This document shows positions 22,681 to 33,532 of a stretch of 64,000 nt of DNA, piece after piece. The translations under genes were made by a program, and so were the position numbers. Source of the DNA: Urophycis tenuis (Eukaryota > Chordata > Actinopteri > Gadiformes > Phycidae); NCBI GenBank assembly GCA_036785325.1, contig JAXIVH010000014.1:4274806-4338805 (forward strand), read 5' to 3'. The notes below the pieces were generated by a model. It was not told the origin of the DNA. It did not search any database and was given only the letters and a program-made list of their open reading frames with translations. How positions within the stretch are numbered: position 1 is the stretch's first letter; each line of letters opens with the position of its first letter.

Positions 22681-23628
22681 CGTTTAACAAAACAGTGGTT
22701 CCTAACCTTATTGGAGGTACTGAATCCTGCAAGCTTCATCAGTGCCTTCACCGAACCCCTCGTAATTGGACAAATAAAATGTGATTTCCTCAACACATAG
22801 GTTTTATTAGTGCACAAAATGAACCATGCATCAGTGGCATACAAAATCATTGTGTTCAAAGAACAAAACCAACAAAACAAGAATTTCGCTCATTGTCGGC
22901 CTACACCCCCCCCTCCTCCTCCACTGCTACACTCACACTTGCGAGGCGAACAGCGTACTTCTGTGGATACATGATGGCAGAGCGGAAGAGGAGCACCGTT
23001 TGGAGCTTTGTCACAGCTGAGAATCAGACCACTGCAACCTGTGATGTTTGCAGGAAACAGATTTGTTACTGTGGAAAGTAAGATTTAGTCATCTCCAGCA
23101 TTAGATAAGCTTACGTTATTTTTCAGTGTCATCACAGTAATTTAGGAGACTGATTAATAGACTATTCAGACAGTCATATGGGGATAATATTCAGCCAATT
23201 GAAATACAATTAAATGAATTATTTCACTGAACTGAAAATAGATATGCTACCTACAAAAAGATATAGCTATGCCTAAAACCTGAAATATATGGCTGAATAA
23301 CATTTGTATTCCTATATTTAGGCTAAGCACATGGTTACAGGTTATAAGGTTATGACTCAATATGTTTCTTATTTCACCTAGGGGATTCCCAAAGAGCTAT
23401 AGATATCACAAGGAGTCTTGCTGAAATGATCATTAAGGATATACAGTACAACCTGTCTCTGTGGTTGAAGATGAGGGGTTTAGGAATTTCATCGCTACAA
23501 GATTCCAACTAGGAAAAATTTAGTGGGAGAGAAAATATCAGCACTGTATGAAGAGTGTTGCTCAAAAGTGAAAAAAGTTCTGGATGCTGCAAACAGTGTT
23601 GTCCTCACAACTGATATGTGGACATCAA

Positions 23629-26590
23629 GACAGACAGACAGACAGACAGACAGACATACTTTATTGATCCCTGAGGGAAATTGCCTTCGTGACAAAACTC
23701 CAGTAGAAAAAAAGAGGACACTCTACGTATAGTAGAGTGATAGAAAATATAAATATATAAGGAAACCTATGTAAAATATAAAACCTATGTAGAAAATATA
23801 AACCTATGTAAAAATAAAAGTATAAACCTATGTACAAATATAATGTAACCTATGAAATAAAATATATAAAAATGTACATAAAGAAATGATAATATACATA
23901 AATGTACATACATCCACTACAAGGTAATGGCATACACTAGGATGTAGCATGTCGGATTTTTGTAAAACCAGTTGTGCAGAGATGACCAGATGACCAGTTA
24001 TGTAGTAAATCACAGTAATGCAGTGAAATGACCAGTTATGTAGTGATATTACAGTGAAATGAAATGACAGTCATGTAATAAGATATAGTGTAGTGGACCA
24101 ATTATGAACACAGAGCAGTAGTGCATGCAGAGAAAAATGGTGGTCCCGAAAGAGTACACACTGTACACACTGTGCGTTAATGTAACGCAGACGATCTGAA
24201 GATGGCACGTTAATGTAGCATGTAGGACTGTGTGGGGGGAGGGAGAGAGTCAGTGTCAGGGGGGGCTCCGGGCCTTGTTGACAAGGCTAGTCGCAGACGG
24301 GAAAAAACTGTTCTTGTGCCGTGACGTTTTGGTCCTGATGGACCGCAGCCTCCTGCCAGAGGGGAGTGACGCGAAGAGTTTGTGACCGGGATGGCGAGGG
24401 GTTGGCCGTAATCTTACCTGCACGCCTCAGGGTCCTGGAGGTGTACAGGGTGTATAGGGTGGTGTCATCCGCAAACTTCAGAAGCTTGACGGACTGGTGA
24501 CTGGAGGTGCAGCTGTTTGTGTACAGGGAGAAGAGCAGAGGAGAAAGAACACAGCCCTGGGGGGGAACCGGTGCTGATGGTCTGTGAGTCGGAGATGCGT
24601 TTTCCCAGCCTCGCATGCTGCTTCCCATCAGACAGGAAGTCTGTAATCCACCTGCAGGTGGAGTCAGGCACACTCTTCACACAGCTTCTCCTGAAGCAGA
24701 GCCGGGATGATGGTGTTGAAGGCAGAGCTGAAATCCACAAACAGGATCCTGGCGTAGGTTCCTGCGGAGTCCAGGTGCTGGAGGATGAAGTGGAAGGCCA
24801 AGTTGACTGCATTGTCTACAGAGCTGTTGGCTCTGTAGGCAAACAGCAGGGGGTCCAGGAGGGAGTCGGTGATGCCTTTCAGGTGTGAGAGCACAAGGCG
24901 CTCAAAGGACTTCATAACCACAGAGCGGGGCAACGGGTCTGTAGTCGTTAAGTCCTGTGGTCCTTGGCTTCTTGGGAACAGGAATTATGGTTGAGGTCTT
25001 GAAGCAGGTTGGCACGTGACATGTCTCCAGTGAGGTGTTGAAAATGTCTGTGAACACTGGAGACAGCTGATCAGCGCAGTGGTTCAAGGTGGATGGGGAG
25101 ACAGACTCCGGGTCAGAAGCTTTCCGGGGGTTCTGTCTCCTGAAGAGATTGTTGACTTCCCTCTCATGGATGGAAAGAGTTGTCACCGAGGTGGGTGGGG
25201 GGGTCGAGGGGGGACCTTTAAGTTGGGCATTGATGGAGGTGCCCAGGCCCCCACCTAGGTGGGGGAGGTGGAGGTGATAAACTGGAGCTGTTGGGAGGTG
25301 TCGTGGGGGATGGTTGCAGGACTGTCCCTTTGTCTTTCAAAGCAGCAGTAGAACTCGTTCACGTTATTGGCCAGACGATGGTCGTTCATGGAGTGAGGGG
25401 TTGTAGTTGGTGATTTGCCTAAAGCCTAGTTTATACTTCTCCGACTGCGTAATCCGTCATCCGTCTGCGTAACTACGGACACCCCTCGAGCCCTCATACT
25501 TCTCCATCGTGGTGACGGATATGTAATGCAATTTCCGGCTTGACCAGTATGGGTTGCTACGCAAGACTGGCCATGACATTCAAGCAAATAAGTACAAAAG
25601 GGAAAATTAGTTCAGAGGGGATCAATTATTAAATAGAAAAGGGGATACGTTATAAATGAAATGCTTTTAAAAGTAAAAACCGTACACAAACTTACAATTT
25701 GCCACCGTCTCTTTTAAGTTTCACAAGTTCAAGTAGGTCAGCTTGCATTTTGGAGCTTTATGCGTCCATATAGTAAAGCGTATATATGTAGCGTATATAT
25801 ATAGCGTTTATATAGAGCATATAGCGTATATACATAAATGGCGCGGCCAGTGTTTAAGTTGTGATAGAAGTCGATAGCGATAGAATGTGATTCATTGTGA
25901 GTCATTCATATGTAAATGACGTGTTTAGAGGACCAATCGCAGCCCTTGCGGTCTCCGTTGTACGTAGACGGAGTGACGGATACTTAAAAAATATTTCAGG
26001 CCGACGGAGACGACGGAGAGGCTCTCCGTCAGGCTCTCCGTCGACTGAGAGGGCTCTCCATATCCGTCTTCCGTCACTTTACGCAGAAGTATAAACTAGG
26101 CTTAAGCCCTTTCCAGACAGACGCAGAGTCGTTGGCTGAGAAGTGGTGTTGGAGCTTCTCAGAGTACAGTTGTTTAGCCTCTTTCACCGCCTTGCTAAAC
26201 TTGTACTTCACCTCTGTATATCTGTCTTTGTCCCCACTCCTGAAGGCCACTTCCTTATCCAACCTTAACCTTCTGAGTTTGGCTGTGAACCAGGGTTTGT
26301 CATTGTTGTAACTTGGTGTACAGCTGTCCTCACAGAAACTGATGTAGGACGTCACAGCCTCTGCGTACTCATCCAGACTGTTGGTAGCAGTCCTGAACAC
26401 ATCCCAGTCAGTAGAGTCCAAACACGCCTGGAGATCCTCCACGGCCTCACTGGTCCACTTCCTTGATGTCCTCACTACAGGTTTGCAGAGTTTTAATTTC
26501 TGCCTGTACACAGGAGTCAGGTGGACCATGACGTGGTCAGAGAGTGTCCCAGTGCAGCATGGGGGACGGCGTGATAGGCATCCCTGACTG
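23629..26590 (-). mobile_element. Rex/L2-like LINE inserted in the hAT remnant
   Basis: The minus strand reads, from 26590 downward: AYHAVPHAALGHS, YRQKLKLCKPVVRTSRKWTS, the MITE, NVNEFYCCFERQRDSPATIP, FRRQNPRKASDPESVSP, LVLSHLKGITDSLLDPLLFA, ARILFVDFSSAFNTIIP, and FADDTTLYTLYTS (degraded frames). It ends with CAATTTCCCTCAGGGATCAA and a TGTC-repeat tail at 23629-23660. This order is an endonuclease tail plus reverse transcriptase. It is 5'-truncated and broken by frameshifts and stops. Confidence 0.88.
25423..26102. mobile_element. 680-bp Harbinger-like MITE inserted in the LINE
   Basis: Terminal inverted repeats AGCCTAGTTTATACTTCT and AGAAGTATAAACTAGGCT are flanked by TAA (25420-25422 and 26103-26105), the 3-bp TWA duplication typical of PIF/Harbinger elements. 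Removing the element and one TAA restores the LINE reading frame (KGL|GKSP). The inside has no transposase. It contains many CCGTC/GACGG repeats near both ends and a GCGTATATA-type tandem array at about 25785-25830. Confidence 0.9.
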
Positions 26591-26741
26591 CCAAAAAACA
26601 CCCGACAGTAATTGCAACATCTGTACCAGCAGAAAGGACTTTCTCCAAGGCAGGTCAGTTAATACGTGAGAGGAGAAGTTCAATAAAAGGGAAAATGTTA
26701 TTGTTTCTGAACAACAAGGGCACAGGTTGTGGTGGCTAAAG

Positions 26742-28254
26742 CACATATCTTAACAAAAGTAAGAGGGTTCTGGGAGGCCGCAGTCTGAATGACAAGAAAG
26801 ACTTTATTATCACTTGGTAGGAGCAACAACAAAATCTGAGTTGGTTTGACAAAGAACTCCCGCACATCCCTGTGTGCCCCTTTTTGTCCTGTTTTCCAGA
26901 CATGATGTCATCACCTTGAACATTCTATGCCATACAGAAATGGCCCTTCCTCCCTTTACTGTTGGAACCCATCACCACATATCATACAGTCAGCCCATCC
27001 TCCCCATGTCTGTTCTGACCACTTCCAAGCATTCAAGCAGACACCTTAGAGATAACATGGGGTGAACCAGAGGATGACCTTGGGTTGAGCCAAGAGCTCA
27101 ATGAGTGCGCCTTTGTTTCTTGCCACACTTAGTTCATGCTTTGCATGGACAACCCAATGATTATACTAGCTTTAACCTGGTTAATATCTACCATAAGGTC
27201 CCCCCTAGGGGATAATTTCTAGGACACAGAAGAGCCAGTAGGAGTATTTCCTTTTGTTGATTTATTTGCACAACTTACTTAGTACAGTTCAAATTGCTAA
27301 AAAAATAAATAATAATAATCTTGAGTTTGTTAATTGCAAATGCATATTACCACCCCAAAAGGGAAATTTAAGTTTGAATTTTTCTATAAACATTTCTGAG
27401 CTACTTAAACATATTTTTATTTGCCTGAAAACTTTATCCTGTGTTTTATTATCATCATAAACATGTTAATCAAATAATCAGGAAAATTCAAGTTTTCATT
27501 CAAATTTACTCAAGATTGCTCTCTCCTACACAGAAGTTGATGGTACTAGTAAAAAGTATCGGTATTGGTATCGGTGTCGGCAATACTGGCCCTGTATTTA
27601 CTTGGTATTGGATCGATAGCAAATTTTGCAGTATCGCACAGCCCTCTTCAGCCTTTCTGAAGACTGCTCCTCCAATCATCATGCGGAAGCTCAGCGTCCA
27701 GGCCAGCCGAGGCCAGCCCACAGCTCCATTCACCCCCAGAGACGCTCAGTGTCCGGGCGGGACAACATTTTTAGCATTTTGGCATTTTTATCCAATGACC
27801 GTCGAGTTTCGAGGCAATGAAAAAAAAGTTTCATGCAGTCCAATTGAAGTGAATGGACGCTGATATTCTACTGGGAAATGCATTGACGTTGCGCGAATGT
27901 ATGAGAGGTTAACAAAATTGAGTCAGTCGACTTGTGATAGGTGATAAGTCGCTGCTTCTGAACGAACTCGTCTTCGAGATGAACGTGTTCCAACGCATGT
28001 AGTCAATTAAATGTCAACACAGCTGTACATATTTGACCATTTAATTGTTGCCATCTTAGGGGAATGTCTCTGGTCTTGACCCCAGCCGAACCGAGAGTGA
28101 CTCAACGCACCCCTGGGGCTCGACCGCACCCCGGTAAGACCCGGTGCTCTACAGGGTTCATTGATCCGCGCCCTTCATTACCAGCAGCCGTGGTCGTTTT
28201 GCTGACGCACGCGCAACTCCACAGAGACGTGTAGGAAATCATCAGACTTTAGCG
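26742..28254. other. intergenic, low repeat content
   Basis: No supported gene. Repeat-like text occurs at 27555-27640 (alternating GGTATCGG/GTATTGG motifs) and 27690-27860. The ZP promoter should lie in the last few hundred bases, but I see no convincing TATA box. Confidence 0.5.
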
Positions 28255-29215
28255 ATGAAAACGAGGTGGCATTTGTACATGTTGTGGAGTGTATTGTCAC
28301 TTAGTATAGGCGACAATGTCTCAGGAAAACGCGAGTCCCCGTCCACACGCCGTCCGTCCAGACGAAAAAAGACGTTCAAATTAAATGCACCAGAAAGGGC
28401 GACCAACCCAGACCCCGGTTATACGCTCGGTATTCACGGCGACACAACACCGTCGGTAGCCCAATTGGACCCCCGGCTACAACTAATATCCACCCTCCGG
28501 GGTCCTGCGACGAGCCACGGGCCAAGAAGTAAACCCAGCATCGCGTACCTACCGGATGTTTCTGTCACCTGTTCTAATTCTGATTTCGTCGTGCGGGTCA
28601 AACCCGCGTTTTACGGACTCGGTGCAAATGCCGACGAGTTGAGGTTGGGGGAAACGTGCACGAGCAACGGGGTGCTGAGACCCCCCGGTGACCTCCTCTT
28701 CACCTTCCCTGTCACCGAGTGTGATGTCCAACGTCAGGTAATGTCGCAGCTTTTTATTTTATTACGTTTAACAATATTATAAGTAATCTGAGAATATCAA
28801 AAATCAATGCAATTCCAACAGATGCACTCCGATTATATCGCATACAAGTACGTGCTGGCCTACACACCGTCGCCAAACCGGTCCAAGGGCGGAGGGCATT
28901 CATTTGCTGTCAACATCGAATGTCGTTATCCAAGGTGAGAGACGAATTGGGAATTTAACGCTTTTCATGAGAAGATTGTTGTTGGCAATTATTATGGGGT
29001 AATTACTGCCAATGTAGACTCGCGTGTGGAGGTTGCTCATGTGGCTCTTCGTCATGAAGACACGTCCTTGATGAAGCTGTGCTTGCAGAATGCGAATACC
29101 ATTGGCCTACTGGTTCCCAACCTTGGCACCCTTCCCCCACTTTGGGCCCCTTGCAATCCAAATGGGGTCACAGGAGATTGCTGACATAAGGTATAGATAT
29201 TTAGATTTTAGCTAA

Positions 29216-29250
<35 letters not shown>

Positions 29251-32200
29251 TCAGTTTGTACATATGAACTGAATGCCTACTGATTCACAGCCACGAGCAA
29301 ACTACTAGTGTGTATTGTAGTGTTGTGATTTTATTTGGCACCATTAATAAAACAAATTTGTGCGGAAACAGATGCACAAAAGTTAAAGTTTGGGTCGCAA
29401 ACATTTTCAGAGCTAGAAATGGGCTCACAGGCCAAAAATAGGATCATAATAGGCCTATATATTATAATTCCACATATCGATAACCTTGATATCATCTCCA
29501 TCCCAGAATGAGCGACCTTTCGCCAAACAGTCTTGATTGTGAAAGAGCCAAATGAGGAACCTTGGCAAGTGGGTCTCCAATGAGAAAAAGCACTGTAGGC
29601 ACTAATTCTCTAGTGTAACTAGACCTGCTACTTCTCTTCCAGGTACCACCACGTCTACCAGCTGGTTGTGCGCCCTACCTGGCAAACTGCTATTGTTCGT
29701 AAAAACCTGAGGGGGCGCCCCATCAAATTCCAAATCCAGTTAATGGATGGTATGCAGACATGTATTCAACCACATTTTGTATGTCAGGCTAACCATTTTA
29801 GATGTCTTGTCTGTGGGGAATTGGTCCTGCTATGGTACAGCACAAACTCTCAGGAGATCATTTTTCTGTTGTATTGCACTATTGCACCACCTGTACACTT
29901 TCTTGTATTATATTATTATTTCTTGCACTACTGTACATTGTTTACATTTTTTACAGTGTTTACAGCCCGTTTCTGCTACTGTTAGTTAACCGTTTACTAC
30001 CTCGACGATCACTACCTCCACTTGCACCAATACTACCTCAACAATCATTACCTCCACTTGCACTGTTTACTGTTTACGGTCACTTTAATAACTACTGCCA
30101 CTTTTCATGTTTTTCAATTTTGCACTCTGCACTTTACTCTGCATTTCAACCTGCACCTTTATCGCTCATTTGCACTTCTGGTTAGAACGCCAACTGCATT
30201 TCGTTGTCCCTGTACTTGTACTCTGCACAATGACAAAGTTGAATCTAATCTAATCATTTTTCTTCATCTATCTCAGATACATGGAACATGCCGGCCGAGT
30301 CCCAGACCTACGTTCTCGGGCAGACGGTAAACCTCCAAGTGTCTGCGTCACACCTGCCATCCGGGGCAAAGGTGTACATCAGGAGCTGCTTTGCCACGCC
30401 ATACGACGGCTCTGCGTCTCCCCTCAAATACAGTCTCATTGATAACTCTGGGTACGTGTCGGAGGCTGGCGTTTTTTTTTTTTTGAACTTTACGACATGG
30501 AGCAGTTTTGTGGTGGACTGACGCTAGCGCGCCGCTCACCTGGGCGCTCGTCCTCCCTACAGGTGTATGTCGGCCAGCCAGAAAGACACGGTGGGCTCTC
30601 GGTTTGTCCCCTCCCCGGATGACCGGACGGTTCGATTCTCCTTCGGCGCTTTTCAGTTCACCTCGCACCCCGACAATCAGGTACAGTCAGTCACCTGGGC
30701 CCGGCAGCCACTTCCCAGTATCCACTTTCTTTTGCAAACGAACGTTTTGCCTTGTAAAATGTCAAATTTGTTGGAAAAGCCAACATCCTTTTTTTTTTTA
30801 ACATCGTTGTTTCTATTGTTTTGGTGGTATTGTTTTCTTTTGATGGTACCGTCAACACACAATTCATGGTTGCTAATGTGATATAGTTACATGGGATCTA
30901 GATTAATTATGCTGGTGAAACACACTGTATACATACTGTATAATACAATCTATTATTTTGTATTTTTACTATACAATGTAATTTTGATTGGAAAAATTGG
31001 TTTCATCTGACGGCAAGTTTGTATATCACTATATATTTTGACCCAAATAACCTCAATTTGATTTTCAACATAATGGTAGACGTTATGCACACAATCCACC
31101 ACGACCTACATCATGATAATATCTTGTATACTGGTTATTGTTTCTTCAATCTACCTGTCAATACGAACATTGCATGTTTTCATGTTTAGGTGCAGATCCA
31201 GTGTGAATTGCATGTGTCATCAGAAGGCTCAAGTGCTGTGTACAAAGCTTGCACTTACAGAGACAAAAGGTGTGTTTCTATAGATGGTAACATGCGGTCT
31301 ACCAATGAGCAGATGGTTTCGGCTCTGTTGCAAATGTGATGAGCACAAGTTTGTCTTAATAGGTGGAGAGCCCTCTCTGGTGATGACTACATATGTGATT
31401 GCTGTGAATCACAATGTATGACATCTAAACGGGCGATGTTGGAAGGTAAGCAATGTGTTATTCTCTTAGTAATTGAATTTAATCATTACCTTGAAAGGTT
31501 TTTTTATTTAATTTGGCATTTATTTAAATCTTTTGCATTTTGTTGGTCAAATGTTCAATGGGGCTTATGTCATCCTAGTTTCCCTTTTTTGCCATTTATG
31601 AGCAAGCTTCAGGAACGAAACCAAACGATGTACATTGTCAGTCAATCACAAAGTGGTTTAACACATCTAGTCCTTGAGGTTTGATTGTAGAGCTTTGCAG
31701 CCCTTCACACAATGAGCCATCCATTTGTGGTGCAAACTGTTGACGGTATTGAGGCCAATAACATTGACATCCCTGCCGACCCGTTTCTCTAGGCTCTGCC
31801 AACAGTGACCCAATACTGGTCTCGGATCAGCCGGCCGCCTCAGAGGACCATCCTCCTCCATCGGCCGCCCCCCCTCAGATCAGCACAACCAGGGAGGGGG
31901 AGCCGGGAGACATCTTGGATATGACGACCAAAACAAATCGGCCAATCACTGAGCGAAGCAGTCCCAGAAATCCGGCCAACACCAGCCATTCGCCTAAAAC
32001 CAGCGGCAAGGAAGAAGGCCAGCAGAGCTCCGTAGTTTCAGCGGAAGAAGACAAAGTGGAAGAGGTCGAAGAGGAGCTGGAAGGAGGCGGCACCGTGTGG
32101 GTCGACGGCACCAAAGCCATCGGCCGCTTGAACAAACCGGGATTCGGGTCAGTGCTGATCACAAAGGAGTGGGAGGGGGCAATGTCTGGCATGAGGGGGG

Positions 32201-32613
32201 ATTCGGACAAGCTCAGGGAAGACAGAGAGCCACCAGAGACGGGGGAGAACGACAAGTTGGCGTCCGCGGAGTCCCGGGGGACGAAGGATACCGCGCGGAA
32301 CGACAAGCCGCGCGGGTTCTCTGGTGGAAGGCCGGGGCCACGTCTGGCGCGGGAGGAGGACGTGGAGACGAGGGTCACTGTGGCTCAGAAGACCACTGCT
32401 TCAGGGATGAAGGGGATAGGGAGAACGGAGCAACCACATGATGGTGGACGTAAGGAGAAGGAGAGAGAGATGCATGGGGTGAGAGGTGAAGAGGTTGACT
32501 GGCTCCAGTCAGACGCTGAATGGGAAGATGACAAAGCTGCACTGGGTGATGGATTGGTGGAGAAGGATGTCGTAAATGACAAGGAGATCACTTGGTATTT
32601 CACATGGAGGTAG
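28255..32613 (+). CDS. ZP3-type zona pellucida domain (egg-coat) protein
   Basis: Eight exons in agreeing phase give 659 aa: 28255..28737, 28822..28934, 29643..29749, 30277..30451, 30563..30680, 31190..31269, 31363..31445, 31793..32613. A hydrophobic signal peptide covers about residues 1-20 (MLWSVLSLSIG). The ZP module runs from about 102 to 386. ZP-N starts VSVTCSNSDFVVRVKPAFYG and includes LGETCTSN and VTECDVQRQ. ZP-C includes VYIRSCFATP, SLIDNSGCM, ACTYRDKRW and the Cys cluster CDCCESQC. This Cys layout is that of ZP3/ZPC. The last exon encodes a charged, low-complexity tail of about 270 residues with no transmembrane helix. The predicted role is a structural glycoprotein of the egg envelope. 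The exact teleost paralogue is not assigned. Confidence 0.88.
28935..29642 (+). other. ZP gene intron 2
   Basis: A T-homopolymer lies at about 29219-29243. Otherwise unremarkable. Confidence 0.6.
29775..30265 (+). mobile_element. truncated LINE 3' end in ZP intron 3
   Basis: Repetitive TTGCAC/TACCTCCACTTGCAC segments lead to GCATTTCGTTGTCCCTGTAC, GCACAATGACAAAGTTGAAT and a terminal (CTAAT)n-like tail at 30245-30256. This is the characteristic end of a fish non-LTR retroelement. It fills most of intron 3 and stops about 20 bp before the exon 4 acceptor. Confidence 0.65.
30681..31189 (+). other. ZP gene intron 5
   Basis: AT-rich, no gene or clear repeat. Confidence 0.6.
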
Positions 32614-32653
32614 CGCTGGTAAATCATCATTCTAGGTTATTACTATTTATTTC

Positions 32654-32659
32654 AATAAA
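32654..32659 (+). terminator. polyadenylation signal of the ZP gene
   Basis: AATAAA 41 nt after the stop codon. It implies a very short 3' UTR, as is common for fish egg-coat genes. Confidence 0.7.
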
Positions 32660-32764
32660 AAGATTAGAGAAATGACTGCATGTGTTTTTTTTTTAATGAC
32701 AACTTGACCACCAGGCCTACATTACTAAAAATAGGATAACCAGTGTTGTGGTTCAGGGAAGAAG

Positions 32765-32940
32765 TAAAGGGTAAAGGGGCATTTAGCAGACACTTTTGAC
32801 CAAAGCGACTTACAATCAGTATTTTTTTTTTTTTGTGGGGTTCGACATGTGGACAGTTGGAGGATCAAGGGGATCGAAACGCCAACCCTATGGTTAGTGG
32901 ACGACCCGCTCTATCCACTGAGCTACTGCCGCTGCCCCCA
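32765..32940 (-). mobile_element. tRNA-derived SINE
   Basis: The minus strand reads GTAGCTCAGTGGATAGAGCG (A box), GGCGTTTCGATCCCC (B box), then GTCGCTTTGGTCAAAAGTGT CTGCTAAATGCC, the tail shared with other repeats in this window. It lies between the convergent ZP and top2a genes. Confidence 0.85.
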
Positions 32941-33291
32941 TGACTCAACCCTTTAGTTTGAAGCTTTTCAGTGCATGGCAGGGATAAGAGAGGCTAGTGG
33001 CTTTAAAGTAATGGTAGATTTAAGTGAAAATATAGAGGGACGTCTCCATTACACATCGACCAAACAATCTTGTCAACATAATGGTAAAGTACATATTCAT
33101 TCTACCCAGTTTGACTTGAGGATATCAGCTCAACAGGAGACTGCACTTCAGGCAAGCTTAGTAAAGCTCCGCCCAATAGTGTTGATAGCAAAATGGGTCC
33201 CTGAAAGACCAATTATCTTCCAGCCCTTTGAGACCAACTGATTACGGATCAATACAAGAAGAAATGGGACTTGACCGACCATATAAACTAC
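32941..33291. other. intergenic between ZP and top2a 3' ends
   Basis: No gene recognised. It separates two convergent transcription units. Confidence 0.5.
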
Positions 33292-33297
33292 TTTATT
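33292..33297 (-). terminator. polyadenylation signal of top2a
   Basis: AATAAA on the minus strand about 236 nt downstream of the top2a stop codon. Confidence 0.65.
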
Positions 33298-33532
33298 TCG
33301 TAAAAAACAGACAGCCACTGAAATATTTACAAGACAAAAACACGAAACAGTGGTATACAAACAATCATAATGAAGCTTTTTTTTTTTTTTTAAAAAGGGG
33401 TCAGAAAAGCTTAAGCACTCTTTGAAACCATTCACTATAAAACAGTGTGATGGCAGGCTAGTTAACTGGTTAAATAGGTTTAAAACTAATTGGTAATATG
33501 AACCGACCGACTTTGACATTCACGGATCAAGG

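Larger units (their letters stand above)
22693..26741 (+). pseudogene. hAT transposon (ZBED-type) remnant, split by a LINE
   Basis: The left end CAGTGGTTCCTAACC resembles a hAT terminal repeat. From 22971 a BED finger is read (RKRSTVWSFVTAEN, CDVCRKQICYCGK). At about 23398-23630, with one frameshift, come RAIDITRSLAEMIIKDIQ, VVEDEGFRNFIATRF and VVLTTDMWTSR, the DDE-core lead-in of hAT transposases. After the LINE, 26608-26741 encodes the C-terminal dimerisation motif VPAERTFSKAGQLIRERRSS ... MLLFLNNK. The roughly 300 residues between the two halves are absent. No matching right terminal repeat was seen. Confidence 0.82.

Noticed and set aside
28549..28731. Short minus-strand frame inside ZP exon 1
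   Set aside because: It has no motif or splice support. The plus-strand exon carries the signal peptide and ZP-N residues.
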